NCBI GenBank assembly: GCA_015061575.1
Contig: SUWF01000001.1
Location: 49,612 to 113,611 of the forward strand
Direction: 5' to 3'
DNA length: 64,000 bases
From: Lentisphaerota bacterium
Lineage (GTDB): Bacteria > Verrucomicrobiota > Lentisphaeria > Victivallales > Victivallaceae
Positions 8,160 to 17,675 of this stretch are shown in pieces (position 1 is the stretch's first letter; every line of letters starts with the position of its first letter). The notes beneath the pieces are model-generated. The model saw nothing but the letters and a program-made list of their open reading frames with translations. It ran no database searches and was not told the origin of the DNA. The position numbers were made by a program, and so were the translations under genes.

Positions 8160-8924
8160 ATGAATGACCGTTTGAACCGGGTACTTGATTATTTGAAAAA
8201 TTTTGATGTGCAGACGCATCCGGTGAGCTTTCAGAGTGTGCCGGATGGACGGGTGCCGACAGAATCTTTTGATTATCATGTACATAAATATTGGGAAGTA
8301 AAATTTTGCAGCGATCCCGGCGAGTTGATCATTCAGGCTCCGCAGACCGTACACTGCGCTACCCGGACGGATCATGTTTTTGCTGTAACGCATAATTATG
8401 TGCAGCTGGAAGAATGGTTTTTTGATCTTTCGGATGATAAAAATATATATAATTTTTTACCGGAATTGCTGGATAACTTGAGCCGGATGCCGCTGCGGAG
8501 TGAATTCAATACCATGCGCACGCATCTGGTGGAAGCGGTGGTCAGCAATCTGATCGTGATCATGACCAAACTGCAGTGGGATGCCGAAGTTGCGCTAAAA
8601 CAGCGCGATTTGGCGGATCGGGTGCTGGATTATATGCAAAATCACTACTTCCACAGCGATTTGAGCGTGCAGGATATTGCCCGCTTTGCGGGGATTTCTG
8701 CGCAGCGGCTCAATATACTTTTGCGGCGCAAAAACAATTTGGGCATCCGGCAGAACCTTATCCGCATACGCCTGGAACACGCTGCAGAACTGTTGCAGGA
8801 CCCAGCTTATATAGTTAAAGACGCCGCTGCACTTACCGGTTGGAAATCAGCTTTTTATTTTGGCAACAGCTTCCGTAAGCACTTTGGATGTGCTCCGGGC
8901 GAATATCGCAAGAAATTTATTTGA
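8160..8924 (+). CDS. AraC-family transcriptional regulator
   Basis: The 254-residue protein has an N-terminal cupin-like sensing region (HVHKYWEVKF near residues 40-49) and a C-terminal double helix-turn-helix of about 100 residues. The DNA-binding part contains VQDIARFAGISAQRLNILLR and ends with the family signature region FYFGNSFRKHFGCAPGEYRKK. It is transcribed divergently from the aminotransferase, so it probably controls that gene, itself, or both. The ligand is unknown. Confidence 0.9.
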   Translation: MNDRLNRVLDYLKNFDVQTHPVSFQSVPDGRVPTESFDYHVHKYWEVKFCSDPGELIIQAPQTVHCATRTDHVFAVTHNYVQLEEWFFDLSDDKNIYNFLPELLDNLSRMPLRSEFNTMRTHLVEAVVSNLIVIMTKLQWDAEVALKQRDLADRVLDYMQNHYFHSDLSVQDIARFAGISAQRLNILLRRKNNLGIRQNLIRIRLEHAAELLQDPAYIVKDAAALTGWKSAFYFGNSFRKHFGCAPGEYRKKFI

Positions 8925-8978
8925 CTGACTGCCGGAAATTTTTTGATTGGCCCGGCAGCGAACTTCTGAAATTGTTTC

Positions 8979-8996
8979 TGTATTAAAAATAATACA
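8979..8996. promoter_or_regulatory. Palindromic operator candidate upstream of the GntR/LacI-type regulator
   Basis: TGTATTA-AAAA-TAATACA is a perfect 7-bp inverted repeat. The half-site TGTATTA occurs again at 9043-9049, as part of a 12-bp arm (9043-9054) complementary to 8985-8996. Spaced palindromic sites are typical for regulators with a GntR DNA-binding domain and a LacI-like sensor, such as AraR. Binding by the protein encoded at 9122 is inferred. Confidence 0.5.
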
Positions 8997-9066
8997 CTTT
9001 TTCTGGTGTCCAATTATCCGGAGGGCAAAAATCCTGCATTTTTGTATTATTTTTGCCGTTTGAACG

Positions 9067-9095
9067 TTGCATCGTATTTTTAATTTGATTATAAT
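9067..9095 (+). promoter_or_regulatory. Promoter of the sugar operon at 9.1-17.5 kb
   Basis: TTGCAT (9067-9072), 17-bp spacer, TATAAT (9090-9095), 26 bases before the ATG of the regulator gene and downstream of the operator candidate. Confidence 0.65.
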
Positions 9096-9121
9096 AACTT
9101 GCAAACCAAGAGAGTTTTATT

Positions 9122-10264
9122 ATGTCAAAAACGTCTTTATCCAAAAATTATTTGCAGGAACGGCTGGCGAGGTTGTTTGCGGAAAAGATCAGCTCCGGTA
9201 TCTGGCTGCCCGAAAGCCGGATACCGTCGATCCGTCAGCTGGCAGTTGAATATAAAGTTTCCACCGCCAGCGTGGCCGGGGCGGTGAAGATCCTGCAGCA
9301 GAAAAATTTGCTTTCAGTGCGTCCCAACAGCGGATATTTTGTGACTTTGCCGGATTTGTGGCAGGATGATATGTTAACTGAACAAACGGTCGCTGACCCG
9401 CTGTTTGAGCGCGGTGATCAGGTGGAATTTGTCCTGCATTTTCTCTTTCATCTGGATAGCGTGCTGGGAACGGAATTTGTCAAATTTTACACTTCTATCA
9501 TCTGTTTGATGCAAGAGGAAGCGGAGGCGGTGAACTGGCAGCTGCGTATTGGCAACGCAGCCAATATCCGCGAGATCATAGCCAACGCTGACGGCGAATA
9601 TACCCGGGGCGTTATTTATATGCCCGATCAGGTCAATGCCATGGACTTGCAGTGGCCGGAACTGAAATTTCCCAAGGTGCTGTTCAGCATTGGCGAAAAG
9701 AGTTTACATTCCAATTATGTAACTCCCGACAACTATCAGGGCGGCTGTCTGGCCGCTGAGTATATGAGCCAATGTTCGCTGCGCCAGATCATCGTCCGCG
9801 GTCGATCCCAACAGGAACACTATCTGGGAGAACGGCCATACCGGGAACGGCTGCAGGGATATATTGATTATTGTAAACTGAATGATTTGCCGGAACCGGA
9901 AGTTGTGGAGCTGGAAAATTTGCAGGCGCTGAGCCGGGTTTTTGATCCGGCGCTGCAGCTGCCGGAGACGGAACGGCCGGGTGTGGTCTTTTTAGGTGAT
10001 TACTTTATGATCAAGCAGGTCGAAACTGTGTTCAATGAGCTTTACCCGCAGCAGGTATTCGGGCAGGATGTGCGGATTCTGGTGTTTATGGATTATCAGG
10101 ATCATTACAGCAAAAATTATGTTTCTATCGGGTTTTCCAAACGGCAGATGTGCCGGGAGGTCGTGGCGTTGGTACGCCGGGTGGCGCAGCATCCGCGGGA
10201 AACTCCGATCCGGGTGAAAATTCCCATGTTTTTAAGATCTTCTGAAAATCAAGGAGTCGATTGA
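9122..10264 (+). CDS. GntR-type winged-helix regulator with LacI/periplasmic-binding-like sensor domain
   Basis: Residues about 8-75 form a GntR winged helix (RIPSIRQLAVEYKVSTASV, then SGYFVTLP), followed by a sensor of about 290 residues with periplasmic-binding-protein character (QGGCLAAEYMSQCSLRQIIV, GVVFLGDYFMIKQVETVF). This is the AraR-like architecture, in which a sugar ligand releases the repressor. It is the first gene of a six-gene operon with very short gaps, so it probably represses its own transcription unit. The start ATG is preceded by AGAGAG. Confidence 0.85.
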   Translation: MSKTSLSKNYLQERLARLFAEKISSGIWLPESRIPSIRQLAVEYKVSTASVAGAVKILQQKNLLSVRPNSGYFVTLPDLWQDDMLTEQTVADPLFERGDQVEFVLHFLFHLDSVLGTEFVKFYTSIICLMQEEAEAVNWQLRIGNAANIREIIANADGEYTRGVIYMPDQVNAMDLQWPELKFPKVLFSIGEKSLHSNYVTPDNYQGGCLAAEYMSQCSLRQIIVRGRSQQEHYLGERPYRERLQGYIDYCKLNDLPEPEVVELENLQALSRVFDPALQLPETERPGVVFLGDYFMIKQVETVFNELYPQQVFGQDVRILVFMDYQDHYSKNYVSIGFSKRQMCREVVALVRRVAQHPRETPIRVKIPMFLRSSENQGVD

Positions 10265-10266
10265 TA

Positions 10267-12018
10267 ATGGCCGAAAGAAAAAAACTTACCGCTGAGTTTT
10301 GTGTGGTCGGGGCCGGGCTGGCCGGTATGTGTGCAGCATTGGCCGCCGCCCGCAGCGGGATCAAAACTGTGCTTATGCATGACCGGAGTCTGCCCGGCGG
10401 TAACGCTTCCAGCGAGATCCGCATGTGGGTGTGCGGCGCAAGGGGCGAGAATTTGCGGGAAGGCGGCATCATCGAAGAACTGCTGCTGGAAAATCTCTAC
10501 CGCAATCCCGGTGCTGTTCCCGCTTTGTGGGACAGCGTACTTTATGGAGCGTTGGAGTATGAAAAAAATCTTACTTTATTGCTGAATTGCGCCTGTCAGA
10601 GTGCATCTGTTTTGCCGGATGGAAGTATTGCTTCGGTCTGCGGCTATCAAACCACTACGCAGACGTTTATTACGGTTGAAGCCGGATACTTTGCGGATTG
10701 TTCCGGCGACAGCGTGCTGGCTCCGCTCTGCGGTGCGGAATATCGCCACGGCCGGGAGGCCGTAAGCGAATTTGGTGAATCGCTGGCGCAGCCGGAGCGT
10801 GATCGCTGCACTATGGGCAGCAGTTGTCTTTTTCAGGCCCGGCAGCTGCGCAAAAAGACCACTTTTACGCCGCCGGTATGGGCCAAAAAATTCCGCAGTC
10901 CGGAAGAGCTGCCGCCTTATCGGGGTTTGCTGCTGGAGGGTTTGGAAAACTTCTGGTGGATGGAAACCGGCGGACTGGGTGATACTATTGCCGATACCGA
11001 AGAACACCGCCATGAACTGCTGGAACTGGCGTTGGGGATTTGGGATTATTTGAAAAATTATGCTCCGGAAAAAGAAAAAAATGCCTACTGGCAGCTGGAT
11101 TGGCTCGGTTTTCTGCCCGGCAAGCGCGAAAGCCGCCGCTATGTGGGCGATTATATAGTTACTCAGCAGGATGTGCAGTCCGGCGGGAATTTTCCGGACG
11201 TGATCGCTTATGGCGGCTGGACGCTCGATGATCACCACCCCGGCGGGTTTTACTATCCGGGGATGCCGACGGAATTTATTGAAGTCAAAGCTCCATACGC
11301 TCTGCCTTACCGGGCACTCTATTCAGTTAATGTGCCGAATCTTTTCTGCGCCGGACGCAATATAAGCGTCAGCCACACGGCGTTGAGTTCCACCCGGGTC
11401 ATGGCCACTTGCGCCATTTTGGGGCAGGCGTGCGGTACGGCGGCCGCTTTGGCGGTCAGGAACGCTCTTACGCCCCGGGAGGTTGGCACGTTACGGATCA
11501 AAGAATTGCAGCAGCTGCTGCTGGAAAATGATTGTTTCCTGCCCGGCGTGCAGCGTCAGGTGCCTGAGCTGACAATGCGTGCAGCTTTGCAAGTATCCAA
11601 CAGGCAGGATGGCGAAGTGCTGCGCAACGGTTTTGATCGGGGAGATCAAACTCAAACGCATTGCTGGAGCTGCCAAAGCGGGGATACCGCCGAATACCGC
11701 TTTGAATCTCCGCAGCCGGTCAAACGCATCCGGCTGGTGCTGGACAGCGACCTCAACCGGCCGGAAAAAAATATTGTGGCTTTGCGCACACTTGATCAGC
11801 CGGAGCTTAAATTGCCATCGCAGCTGTTGAAATCGTTTGTTCTCAGTTACCAGCTTAGAGAAAACGGCAAATGGTATAAGCTTGCAGAATTTAAGGATAA
11901 CCACCGGCGACTGATCATCTTGAAAGATCTGGATATTGAAGCATTGGCGGTCAAATTGACAGTCAAAAGCTGTTGGGGAAAAACTGCGGGCGGAGTCTTT
12001 TCGTTCGATTTGGCATAA
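10267..12018 (+). CDS. FAD-dependent oxidoreductase with C-terminal beta-sandwich
   Basis: The 583-residue protein begins with a dinucleotide-binding motif GAGLAG at 15-20, then LPGGNASSEIRMW near 42-53 and a second FAD contact around LFCAGRNISVSHTALSSTR. This is the pattern of the FAD_oxidored family (PF12831) found beside glycosidases in PVC and Bacteroidota genomes. About 130 C-terminal residues look like a sugar-binding-type beta-sandwich. Oxidation of a sugar or polyol before the dehydrogenase step is a reasonable guess. The ATG at 10267 lies ten bases after AAGGAG (10251-10256); a TTG at 10261 is less likely. It follows the regulator stop by two bases. Confidence 0.85.
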   Translation: MAERKKLTAEFCVVGAGLAGMCAALAAARSGIKTVLMHDRSLPGGNASSEIRMWVCGARGENLREGGIIEELLLENLYRNPGAVPALWDSVLYGALEYEKNLTLLLNCACQSASVLPDGSIASVCGYQTTTQTFITVEAGYFADCSGDSVLAPLCGAEYRHGREAVSEFGESLAQPERDRCTMGSSCLFQARQLRKKTTFTPPVWAKKFRSPEELPPYRGLLLEGLENFWWMETGGLGDTIADTEEHRHELLELALGIWDYLKNYAPEKEKNAYWQLDWLGFLPGKRESRRYVGDYIVTQQDVQSGGNFPDVIAYGGWTLDDHHPGGFYYPGMPTEFIEVKAPYALPYRALYSVNVPNLFCAGRNISVSHTALSSTRVMATCAILGQACGTAAALAVRNALTPREVGTLRIKELQQLLLENDCFLPGVQRQVPELTMRAALQVSNRQDGEVLRNGFDRGDQTQTHCWSCQSGDTAEYRFESPQPVKRIRLVLDSDLNRPEKNIVALRTLDQPELKLPSQLLKSFVLSYQLRENGKWYKLAEFKDNHRRLIILKDLDIEALAVKLTVKSCWGKTAGGVFSFDLA

Positions 12019-12054
12019 TAAAAATTTACTCAAAAAACCAAAAGGAGAGGTAAA

Positions 12055-12789
12055 ATGAAGCACCATCAAACTGTAAGTCCCCGTTGTGCCGGAGTTAAAA
12101 CACAGCTTTTTACGCTGATCGAACTTCTGGTCGTAATTGCCATCATTGCTATTCTGGCGGCCATGCTGCTGCCGGCGTTGTCAGCTGCCCGGGAGCGGGC
12201 CAGAAGCTCCAACTGTACCGGCAACCTCAAGCAGTTCGGCACGGCGTTGGCGATGTATCTGGGCGATAATCAGGATACATTCATGCCGCAGAACTCGCCC
12301 AGCGGAAGTACGTTCTGGTCGTCCGGAGTTCACGGTTCATTTCCCCGTTATCTTTGTGCCGAAAATCCCAGCGACAGCATCTCCTGGTACAACACTGCTG
12401 CCGGAGCACAAGTAGCCGATTGCCCGACCAATGTCAACGGCGGCGAAGGTACGACCAAAACCAATTTGAATTACGCTTACAACTACCGGCTGGAAAGCAT
12501 TGCTAAAACTGCCGGTAAGGTAACTGATCCCTCCGGCGCATTGGCTTTTACTGACTTTGGCGATACGACGGCCACGGGCGGAGCAGGGATGTATCTTATT
12601 GGCATTAACGGCGTCGGCGTGTGGAACTCGGCCGGGCACATGCAGTTTATCCATGGCGGATTTGCCAATGCTGTAATGGTGGGCGGCAATGTTATGCCCT
12701 TGAGCAAAAAGATGATGGAAGAAAAAACAACCAATACCTCGTACAGCTGGCTGGCAGGAGCCAGCAAATATCTGGTGCCGGTGTATTGA
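12055..12789 (+). CDS. DUF1559-type pseudopilin-like secreted protein
   Basis: The 244-residue protein carries a type IV pilin/general secretion N-terminal methylation motif ([20 protein letters not shown], residues about 19-38), where cleavage would occur before the F. It continues with [11 protein letters not shown] and a soluble domain ending with a [16 protein letters not shown] segment typical of the H-X9-DG/DUF1559 family. Such proteins are numerous in Lentisphaerae and Planctomycetes, and their function is unknown. It lies inside a sugar operon with a good ribosome site (AAGGAGAGG). A surface or secretion-related role in polysaccharide use is inferred. Confidence 0.9.
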   Translation: MKHHQTVSPRCAGVKTQLFTLIELLVVIAIIAILAAMLLPALSAARERARSSNCTGNLKQFGTALAMYLGDNQDTFMPQNSPSGSTFWSSGVHGSFPRYLCAENPSDSISWYNTAAGAQVADCPTNVNGGEGTTKTNLNYAYNYRLESIAKTAGKVTDPSGALAFTDFGDTTATGGAGMYLIGINGVGVWNSAGHMQFIHGGFANAVMVGGNVMPLSKKMMEEKTTNTSYSWLAGASKYLVPVY

Positions 12790-12809
12790 AAAAAAGCAGG
12801 CTGTTTTTG

Positions 12810-14294
12810 ATGTCAAAATACATGTTTTTTGATGATCTGCATCTGGCTGAAAAGTCCAACTGTGTGGTGCGGACGATTCAGCCGGGACGGGGCTTTACGG
12901 CCTTGAAAGCCGACCGGGAATGGGAACGCTGCGGATTGTGCGGCGATCCTTGCATGACGCTGCTGGATGATGATGGGGTGATCAAACTTTATTACACCAT
13001 AGTTTCGCCGGATGCGGCGCAAGGTTCCCACCGGGAGTTGAGCGCAAGTGAACGGGCCAGTTTGGATCTTGAGCATATCGACGCTAAATTTCTGGCCGAC
13101 ATCCTCTGCCCGGAACGCTACTATTTGTGTTATGCTTACAGTACGGACGGAAGAAACTGGGTCAAGCCCGATCTGGGGATCTATGAAGTTGACGGCAGCA
13201 AACATAACAATATCGTCTGGGGCGGGCGCATCGGCGCAACTGTATTCATTGATCCGACTGCTCCGGCGGAAAGCCGTTACAAGATGATCCACGGCGGCTC
13301 GCTCAAATTGCCGCACTGGATGAATGGAAAGTTTATCCGCATGGCCTACACCGGTATTTACGGAGCTGTCAGCAGTGACGGCATCCACTGGCGCAACAGC
13401 GATAAACCGATCATGCCGCACTACACAGATACGACCAATGTATGCTTTTATGACGATGAACAGCAAAAGTATATCGCTTTTGTCCGCACCGATAAAAACA
13501 TGATCTATGATAATGGCAAGACCGTGATGACCGATCCGGAGCATCGTACCTACCGGATCATATCCAGATCGGAAAGTCGGGATTTTTTCAACTTTCCGCC
13601 GCCGGAAACGGTTATGGAGCCGGCTGCGGAGGATTGCCGGGATTATCACTCGCACTGGCAGTGTAAAGCAGGGATGGATTTCTATAACCCGGCGGCGATG
13701 AAATATCCGGCGGCCAGCGGGGTGTACTTTTTATTTCCATCTTATTTTCATCACGATACTGACGAGGCGATCATCCGGATCGCCGCCGGCAGGGACAGTA
13801 AAAATTTTACCCGCAATGATCAAATTTTGATCCCGCCGGAAGCAGCTCCCGCTTTCCGGGCCCAACAGCAGTATCTGGCTTGCGGTATGCTCAGCGGGGC
13901 GGACGATTCGCTGACTGTATATGCACACGCCTGCAGTGTCGGGCATGATGCGCAGGGAACTGCTGCTGAACGGCAGCATGAAATCGTGGGGTATACTTTC
14001 CAGACGGATGGATTTTTGGGGCAATACAGTCGTGGCGGCAGTTTGACGACGCATTATCTGGACGTTCCGGAAAATTGCCGCACTGTTAAATTACGGGCAC
14101 AAATCAATGCTGGCGGCCAGCTGCAGTTGGTATTGCTGGACGAAAACAGCCAAACTCTGGATGTTCAGTTTGTCCGTCAGGCGGCGGCTAATTGCGGAAC
14201 AATTTTACAGGCCGTTTTGCCGGAACAAGTCAAGCGGATAAAACTGCAGATGCAGATTGTTGAAGCAACGGTTTTTTCGTTGGAATTTTTATAA
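12810..14294 (+). CDS. GH32/GH43-like five-bladed propeller protein
   Basis: The 494-residue protein has repeated propeller-type segments such as CYAYSTDGRNWVKPDLGIYE, AVSSDGIHWRNSDKP and CFYDDEQQKYIAFVRTDKN, as in glycosyl hydrolase family 32/43-like proteins from PVC bacteria. A smaller C-terminal beta domain (from about residue 400) resembles the GH32 C-terminal sandwich. No signal peptide is visible. The ATG at 12810 is chosen because it follows the pseudopilin stop by 20 bases; the frame is open further upstream inside that gene. The ribosome site is weak (AGCAGG). Catalytic residues and substrate cannot be assigned from the sequence alone. Confidence 0.7.
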   Translation: MSKYMFFDDLHLAEKSNCVVRTIQPGRGFTALKADREWERCGLCGDPCMTLLDDDGVIKLYYTIVSPDAAQGSHRELSASERASLDLEHIDAKFLADILCPERYYLCYAYSTDGRNWVKPDLGIYEVDGSKHNNIVWGGRIGATVFIDPTAPAESRYKMIHGGSLKLPHWMNGKFIRMAYTGIYGAVSSDGIHWRNSDKPIMPHYTDTTNVCFYDDEQQKYIAFVRTDKNMIYDNGKTVMTDPEHRTYRIISRSESRDFFNFPPPETVMEPAAEDCRDYHSHWQCKAGMDFYNPAAMKYPAASGVYFLFPSYFHHDTDEAIIRIAAGRDSKNFTRNDQILIPPEAAPAFRAQQQYLACGMLSGADDSLTVYAHACSVGHDAQGTAAERQHEIVGYTFQTDGFLGQYSRGGSLTTHYLDVPENCRTVKLRAQINAGGQLQLVLLDENSQTLDVQFVRQAAANCGTILQAVLPEQVKRIKLQMQIVEATVFSLEFL

Positions 14295-14309
14295 AAGAAA
14301 GGTCAAAAA

Positions 14310-16262
14310 ATGTTTAAAAAACTCCAATTATGTTTGCTGTTGACTGCAGCGGTAAATATGTTGCCGGTGAATGCTGCTGAGCTGGTGCTGGCCCAAAATA
14401 AAACCGCTGCGGCGGTGATCGTAACACCGGAAAACTGTGGAAAAGTTGTTGAATTTGCCGCCCGGGAGCTCAAACAGTTTCTGGATGAAGCCACCGGTGC
14501 GGACTTCAGAATAGTCAAAGCTGCTGAAGATGGAGAAAATGCCATTGTGCTGGGCGATTGTTCCGCAGCACAAAAGGCCGGGATCGAGGTGAAAACGCTC
14601 AAACGGGATGGGTTCCGGCTGCTGCGGCAGGGCAACAGGATCTTTATCGCCGGTCGGGATGATAAAAATTATGACCTGGATGCTTTTGTGAAAATGCAAA
14701 AAGTTCCTCCGCACAATGGCCGGGGCTGGTTCAATCATGCAAGCAAACCGGAATATGCTACTTTGTTTGGCGTGTATGATTTTCTGGAACGGACTGCCGG
14801 GGTACGTTTTTACTATCCCGGCAAGCTGGGTACTTATGTGCCCAAACTGGATAAGTTGAGCGTGGATAAATTGGATGTGATCAATGAACCGGCTATGATT
14901 TTCCGTTTTACCATGGGCCTGGGGGATCGCAGTCACGGCAAATACCGGGTGTGGCGCATGGCCGATTATCCGGAAATCGGGGTCAGCCGTGAAGATTCCA
15001 ACTATTACTCTTTGCGCTGCCGTCAGAGTACGCTTTATGTTCCGCAAAATCACGCAGAGGGTATGCTGCGCTGGCACAAACGCTTTTGGGAAAAACCGGA
15101 AAACCGGCGGGCAGAACTTTTTGCCCTCAAAGCGGACGGCAGCCGTTATGCCGAAAGTCAGCACAAATTTTCGCTTTGCTACTCCAATGAGGCGGTCGTC
15201 AGGCAGATGGCCGAAGATGCCTGCGTATTTTTTGCCGGACTGCCGGCAACTAAAATGAAAAATGCGCCGTGGAATGCCAAATGGGTGGAAGACCGGGCGC
15301 AGGGAGATTATTTTTCCATTCAGCCCAATGACTTTTACGGCAGCGGTTGTATGTGCAGCAAATGTACGGCGTTGGCCAATAAGAATTTTTCCAGCGGGCA
15401 GAATGCCGACTTGCCTGGCGAATTTGTTGCCAATCCTGCTGAATACAGCAAAGTTATGTGGGATTATTATCGGAATGTTGCCGAAGCGGTCGGCAAAAAA
15501 TATCCCGGTAAGTATCTGACTACGCTGGCTTACGGCAAGTGGCGGCTGCCGTACGAAAATATGACTGAATTGCCCGATAACCTTTTAGTTGGCGTGACTA
15601 CTATACCCAACGGCAGCAGCAATGATCATCCGGCGATGAAAATTATTTTTAACGAAATCGCCAAATGGAGCAAATTGACTGATTCCGGCATCTGGTTGTG
15701 GCACTATCAGATCAACCGTCCGCAGTATGACGGTATTCCCCAGCCGAGATTGTGGGCCGCCGGGCGGTTCTATAACGAACTTGCGCAGTATAAACTTGTC
15801 GGGATTTTTATGGAAACTGAAATAACCCATGGCTTCCAGCACCATCTGGATATTTATTTGAACTGCCGCTTGATGTGGGATCCGGCCGCTGATGCCGACA
15901 GTATGATCAAAGAATACGCCCGGAATATGTATGGCGAGGCAGCAAATGAGGTGTTGAAATTGCTGCATATCTTTGAAGATTGCTACCTTAAAGGTATTGT
16001 GCGCAAGGAAGCGGCCGGTATTTCCGGCGCTGCCTACCGGGATGTGGTGGATTGGCCGGAAGGCCGCTGGCCCGGCGAAGGTATGAAGGGTTTGCGCCGG
16101 GAAGTTTATAATGATGCTGTGATCGATGAAATAATCAAATTGTCCAAACAGGCCAAAAGCAAAGCAGCAGCAGACTCTGTTGAAGGGCAGCGTTTGAAAC
16201 TCTTTACCGGACGCATGGTTGGCGAATTATTGAAAAAACTTAATATCAACAGGGAATATTAA
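14310..16262 (+). CDS. Secreted DUF4838-domain protein (alpha-glucuronidase-like N-terminus)
   Basis: The 650-residue protein starts with a signal peptide (MFKKLQLCLLLTAAVNMLPV, then NAAE). It continues with a GH67-N-like domain (AARELKQFLDEATGADFRIV near residues 50-70) and a DUF4838 region with the hallmark SIQPNDFYGSGCMCSKC. The cysteine motif and the following long helical part are typical of this family, which is frequent in polysaccharide loci and thought to include glycosidases. The stop is one base before the next gene, so translation is probably coupled. Activity is unproven for the family. Confidence 0.85.
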   Translation: MFKKLQLCLLLTAAVNMLPVNAAELVLAQNKTAAAVIVTPENCGKVVEFAARELKQFLDEATGADFRIVKAAEDGENAIVLGDCSAAQKAGIEVKTLKRDGFRLLRQGNRIFIAGRDDKNYDLDAFVKMQKVPPHNGRGWFNHASKPEYATLFGVYDFLERTAGVRFYYPGKLGTYVPKLDKLSVDKLDVINEPAMIFRFTMGLGDRSHGKYRVWRMADYPEIGVSREDSNYYSLRCRQSTLYVPQNHAEGMLRWHKRFWEKPENRRAELFALKADGSRYAESQHKFSLCYSNEAVVRQMAEDACVFFAGLPATKMKNAPWNAKWVEDRAQGDYFSIQPNDFYGSGCMCSKCTALANKNFSSGQNADLPGEFVANPAEYSKVMWDYYRNVAEAVGKKYPGKYLTTLAYGKWRLPYENMTELPDNLLVGVTTIPNGSSNDHPAMKIIFNEIAKWSKLTDSGIWLWHYQINRPQYDGIPQPRLWAAGRFYNELAQYKLVGIFMETEITHGFQHHLDIYLNCRLMWDPAADADSMIKEYARNMYGEAANEVLKLLHIFEDCYLKGIVRKEAAGISGAAYRDVVDWPEGRWPGEGMKGLRREVYNDAVIDEIIKLSKQAKSKAAADSVEGQRLKLFTGRMVGELLKKLNINREY

Positions 16263-16263
16263 A

Positions 16264-17451
16264 ATGAAAAAATTACGTTTGGGCGTGATCGGTACCTGCT
16301 GCCGCGGACTGCTGGCTGATTGGGCACATCAAAAAGAAAACGGTGTGGAAATCGTTGCCGGTGCTGATATTTATGAAGAACAGTTGAACAGCTTTATTGC
16401 CCGGTACAAAGAAAAGAACAGCACGGTCAAGGGCTATTTTGACTATCGGGAAATGATCGAAAAAGAACATTTGGACGGTGTGTTTATAACGTCGCCGGAT
16501 TTCTGCCACGAAGAACACGCCTGCTTTGCACTGGCCAACCATGTGCCGGTCTATCTGGAAAAACCGATGGCGATCTCGCTGGCCGGTGCTGATCATATCC
16601 TGCAATGCGCTCATGACAATAAAACTCAGTTGATGCTTGGCCACAATATGCGCTATATGGATTTTACCCGCAAAATGCGTGAAATCATCCGCTCCGGTAT
16701 GATCGGCGAAGTAAAGGCTGTCTGGTGCCGCCACTTTGTCAGCTATGGCGGTGATGCCTACTTCCGGGATTGGCACGCCGACCGGGCCAAAACCGGTTCG
16801 CTGCTGCTGCAGAAAGGCGCACACGATATTGATATAATCCATTATCTGGCGGAAAGCCGTACCGAGCGGGTCAACGGTATTGGCTCGCTTGCAGTCTACG
16901 GCAATCTGCCCCGGCGGGAAAAGGAAAAACTTGATTGTCTGACCATTGTAGATGTCTGGAGTACCAAACACTGGCCGCCGGAAGAACAAAAAGATTTTTC
17001 ACCTAACGTAAATAATGAAGATATAAATATGATCAATATGCAGTTGGCCAACGGTGTGCAGGCTTGTTATTTGCAGTGTCATTTTACGCCGGACAGCTGC
17101 CGCAACTACACGGTCATCGGCACCCGGGGCAGAATCGAAAACTTTGGCGACTTTGGCGACTCCTGCACCATTCAGGTGTGGAACCGCCGAACCGATCACT
17201 ATGCGCTGGAGGGCGATATAACTTACCGGATGCCGCCGCCCGGCGAAGGTCATGGCGGAGCTGATCCTTTGATTGTCAACGGATTTATCGATATGCTGCG
17301 GGGCAAATCTTCTCCGGAATCCACTCCGCAGGGGGCCCGCTACGCTGTAGCGGCCGGGATATTGGGCGCTGAATCCATTCGCAATGGCGGAATGCCGTAT
17401 GCGGTGCCGCAGTTGCCGGATGAATTGGAAAAATACGACTTTTCCAAATAA
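16264..17451 (+). CDS. Gfo/Idh/MocA-family oxidoreductase
   Basis: The 395-residue protein has an N-terminal NAD(P)-binding fold (LRLGVIGTCCRG at residues 4-15), the family motif VYLEKPMAI near residue 100 and the C-terminal alpha/beta domain with a SLLLQKGAHDIDIIHYL helix. Members oxidise or reduce sugars and inositols, or open glycosidic bonds by an oxidation-elimination cycle. Its place at the end of an operon with an FAD oxidoreductase and glycosidase-like proteins suggests that it acts on the released sugar. The substrate is not determinable here. Confidence 0.9.
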   Translation: MKKLRLGVIGTCCRGLLADWAHQKENGVEIVAGADIYEEQLNSFIARYKEKNSTVKGYFDYREMIEKEHLDGVFITSPDFCHEEHACFALANHVPVYLEKPMAISLAGADHILQCAHDNKTQLMLGHNMRYMDFTRKMREIIRSGMIGEVKAVWCRHFVSYGGDAYFRDWHADRAKTGSLLLQKGAHDIDIIHYLAESRTERVNGIGSLAVYGNLPRREKEKLDCLTIVDVWSTKHWPPEEQKDFSPNVNNEDINMINMQLANGVQACYLQCHFTPDSCRNYTVIGTRGRIENFGDFGDSCTIQVWNRRTDHYALEGDITYRMPPPGEGHGGADPLIVNGFIDMLRGKSSPESTPQGARYAVAAGILGAESIRNGGMPYAVPQLPDELEKYDFSK

Positions 17452-17474
17452 AACAGCCGCAGTTTATAATCGCC

Positions 17475-17525
17475 AAACGGGTGAGTTGACAACATCAAAA
17501 AAGATGTGCTGCCGCCCGTTTTTAT
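17475..17525 (+). terminator. Intrinsic terminator of the six-gene sugar operon
   Basis: Outer stem AAACGGG (17475-17481) with CCCGTTT (17515-17521), an inner ACATC/GATGT helix and a T-rich tail. Confidence 0.65.
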
Positions 17526-17610
17526 TTTATAGAGTACCGGAAATGATACTTAAAAGAATTATTTGAAATTTTTTACCGGATAAAAGACTCCGGAATAGAT
17601 TTGTTTTTAC

Positions 17611-17638
17611 TTGCAATTTCGCTGGAGTGTGTTAGCTT
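17611..17638 (+). promoter_or_regulatory. Weak promoter candidate for the fucosidase gene
   Basis: TTGCAA (17611-17616), 16-bp spacer, TAGCTT (17633-17638). The -10 box is poor, so activation or another site is possible. Confidence 0.4.
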
Positions 17639-17675
17639 ATTTTAAGCAATCAGATGATCAAACAGGAGTTTTTTT

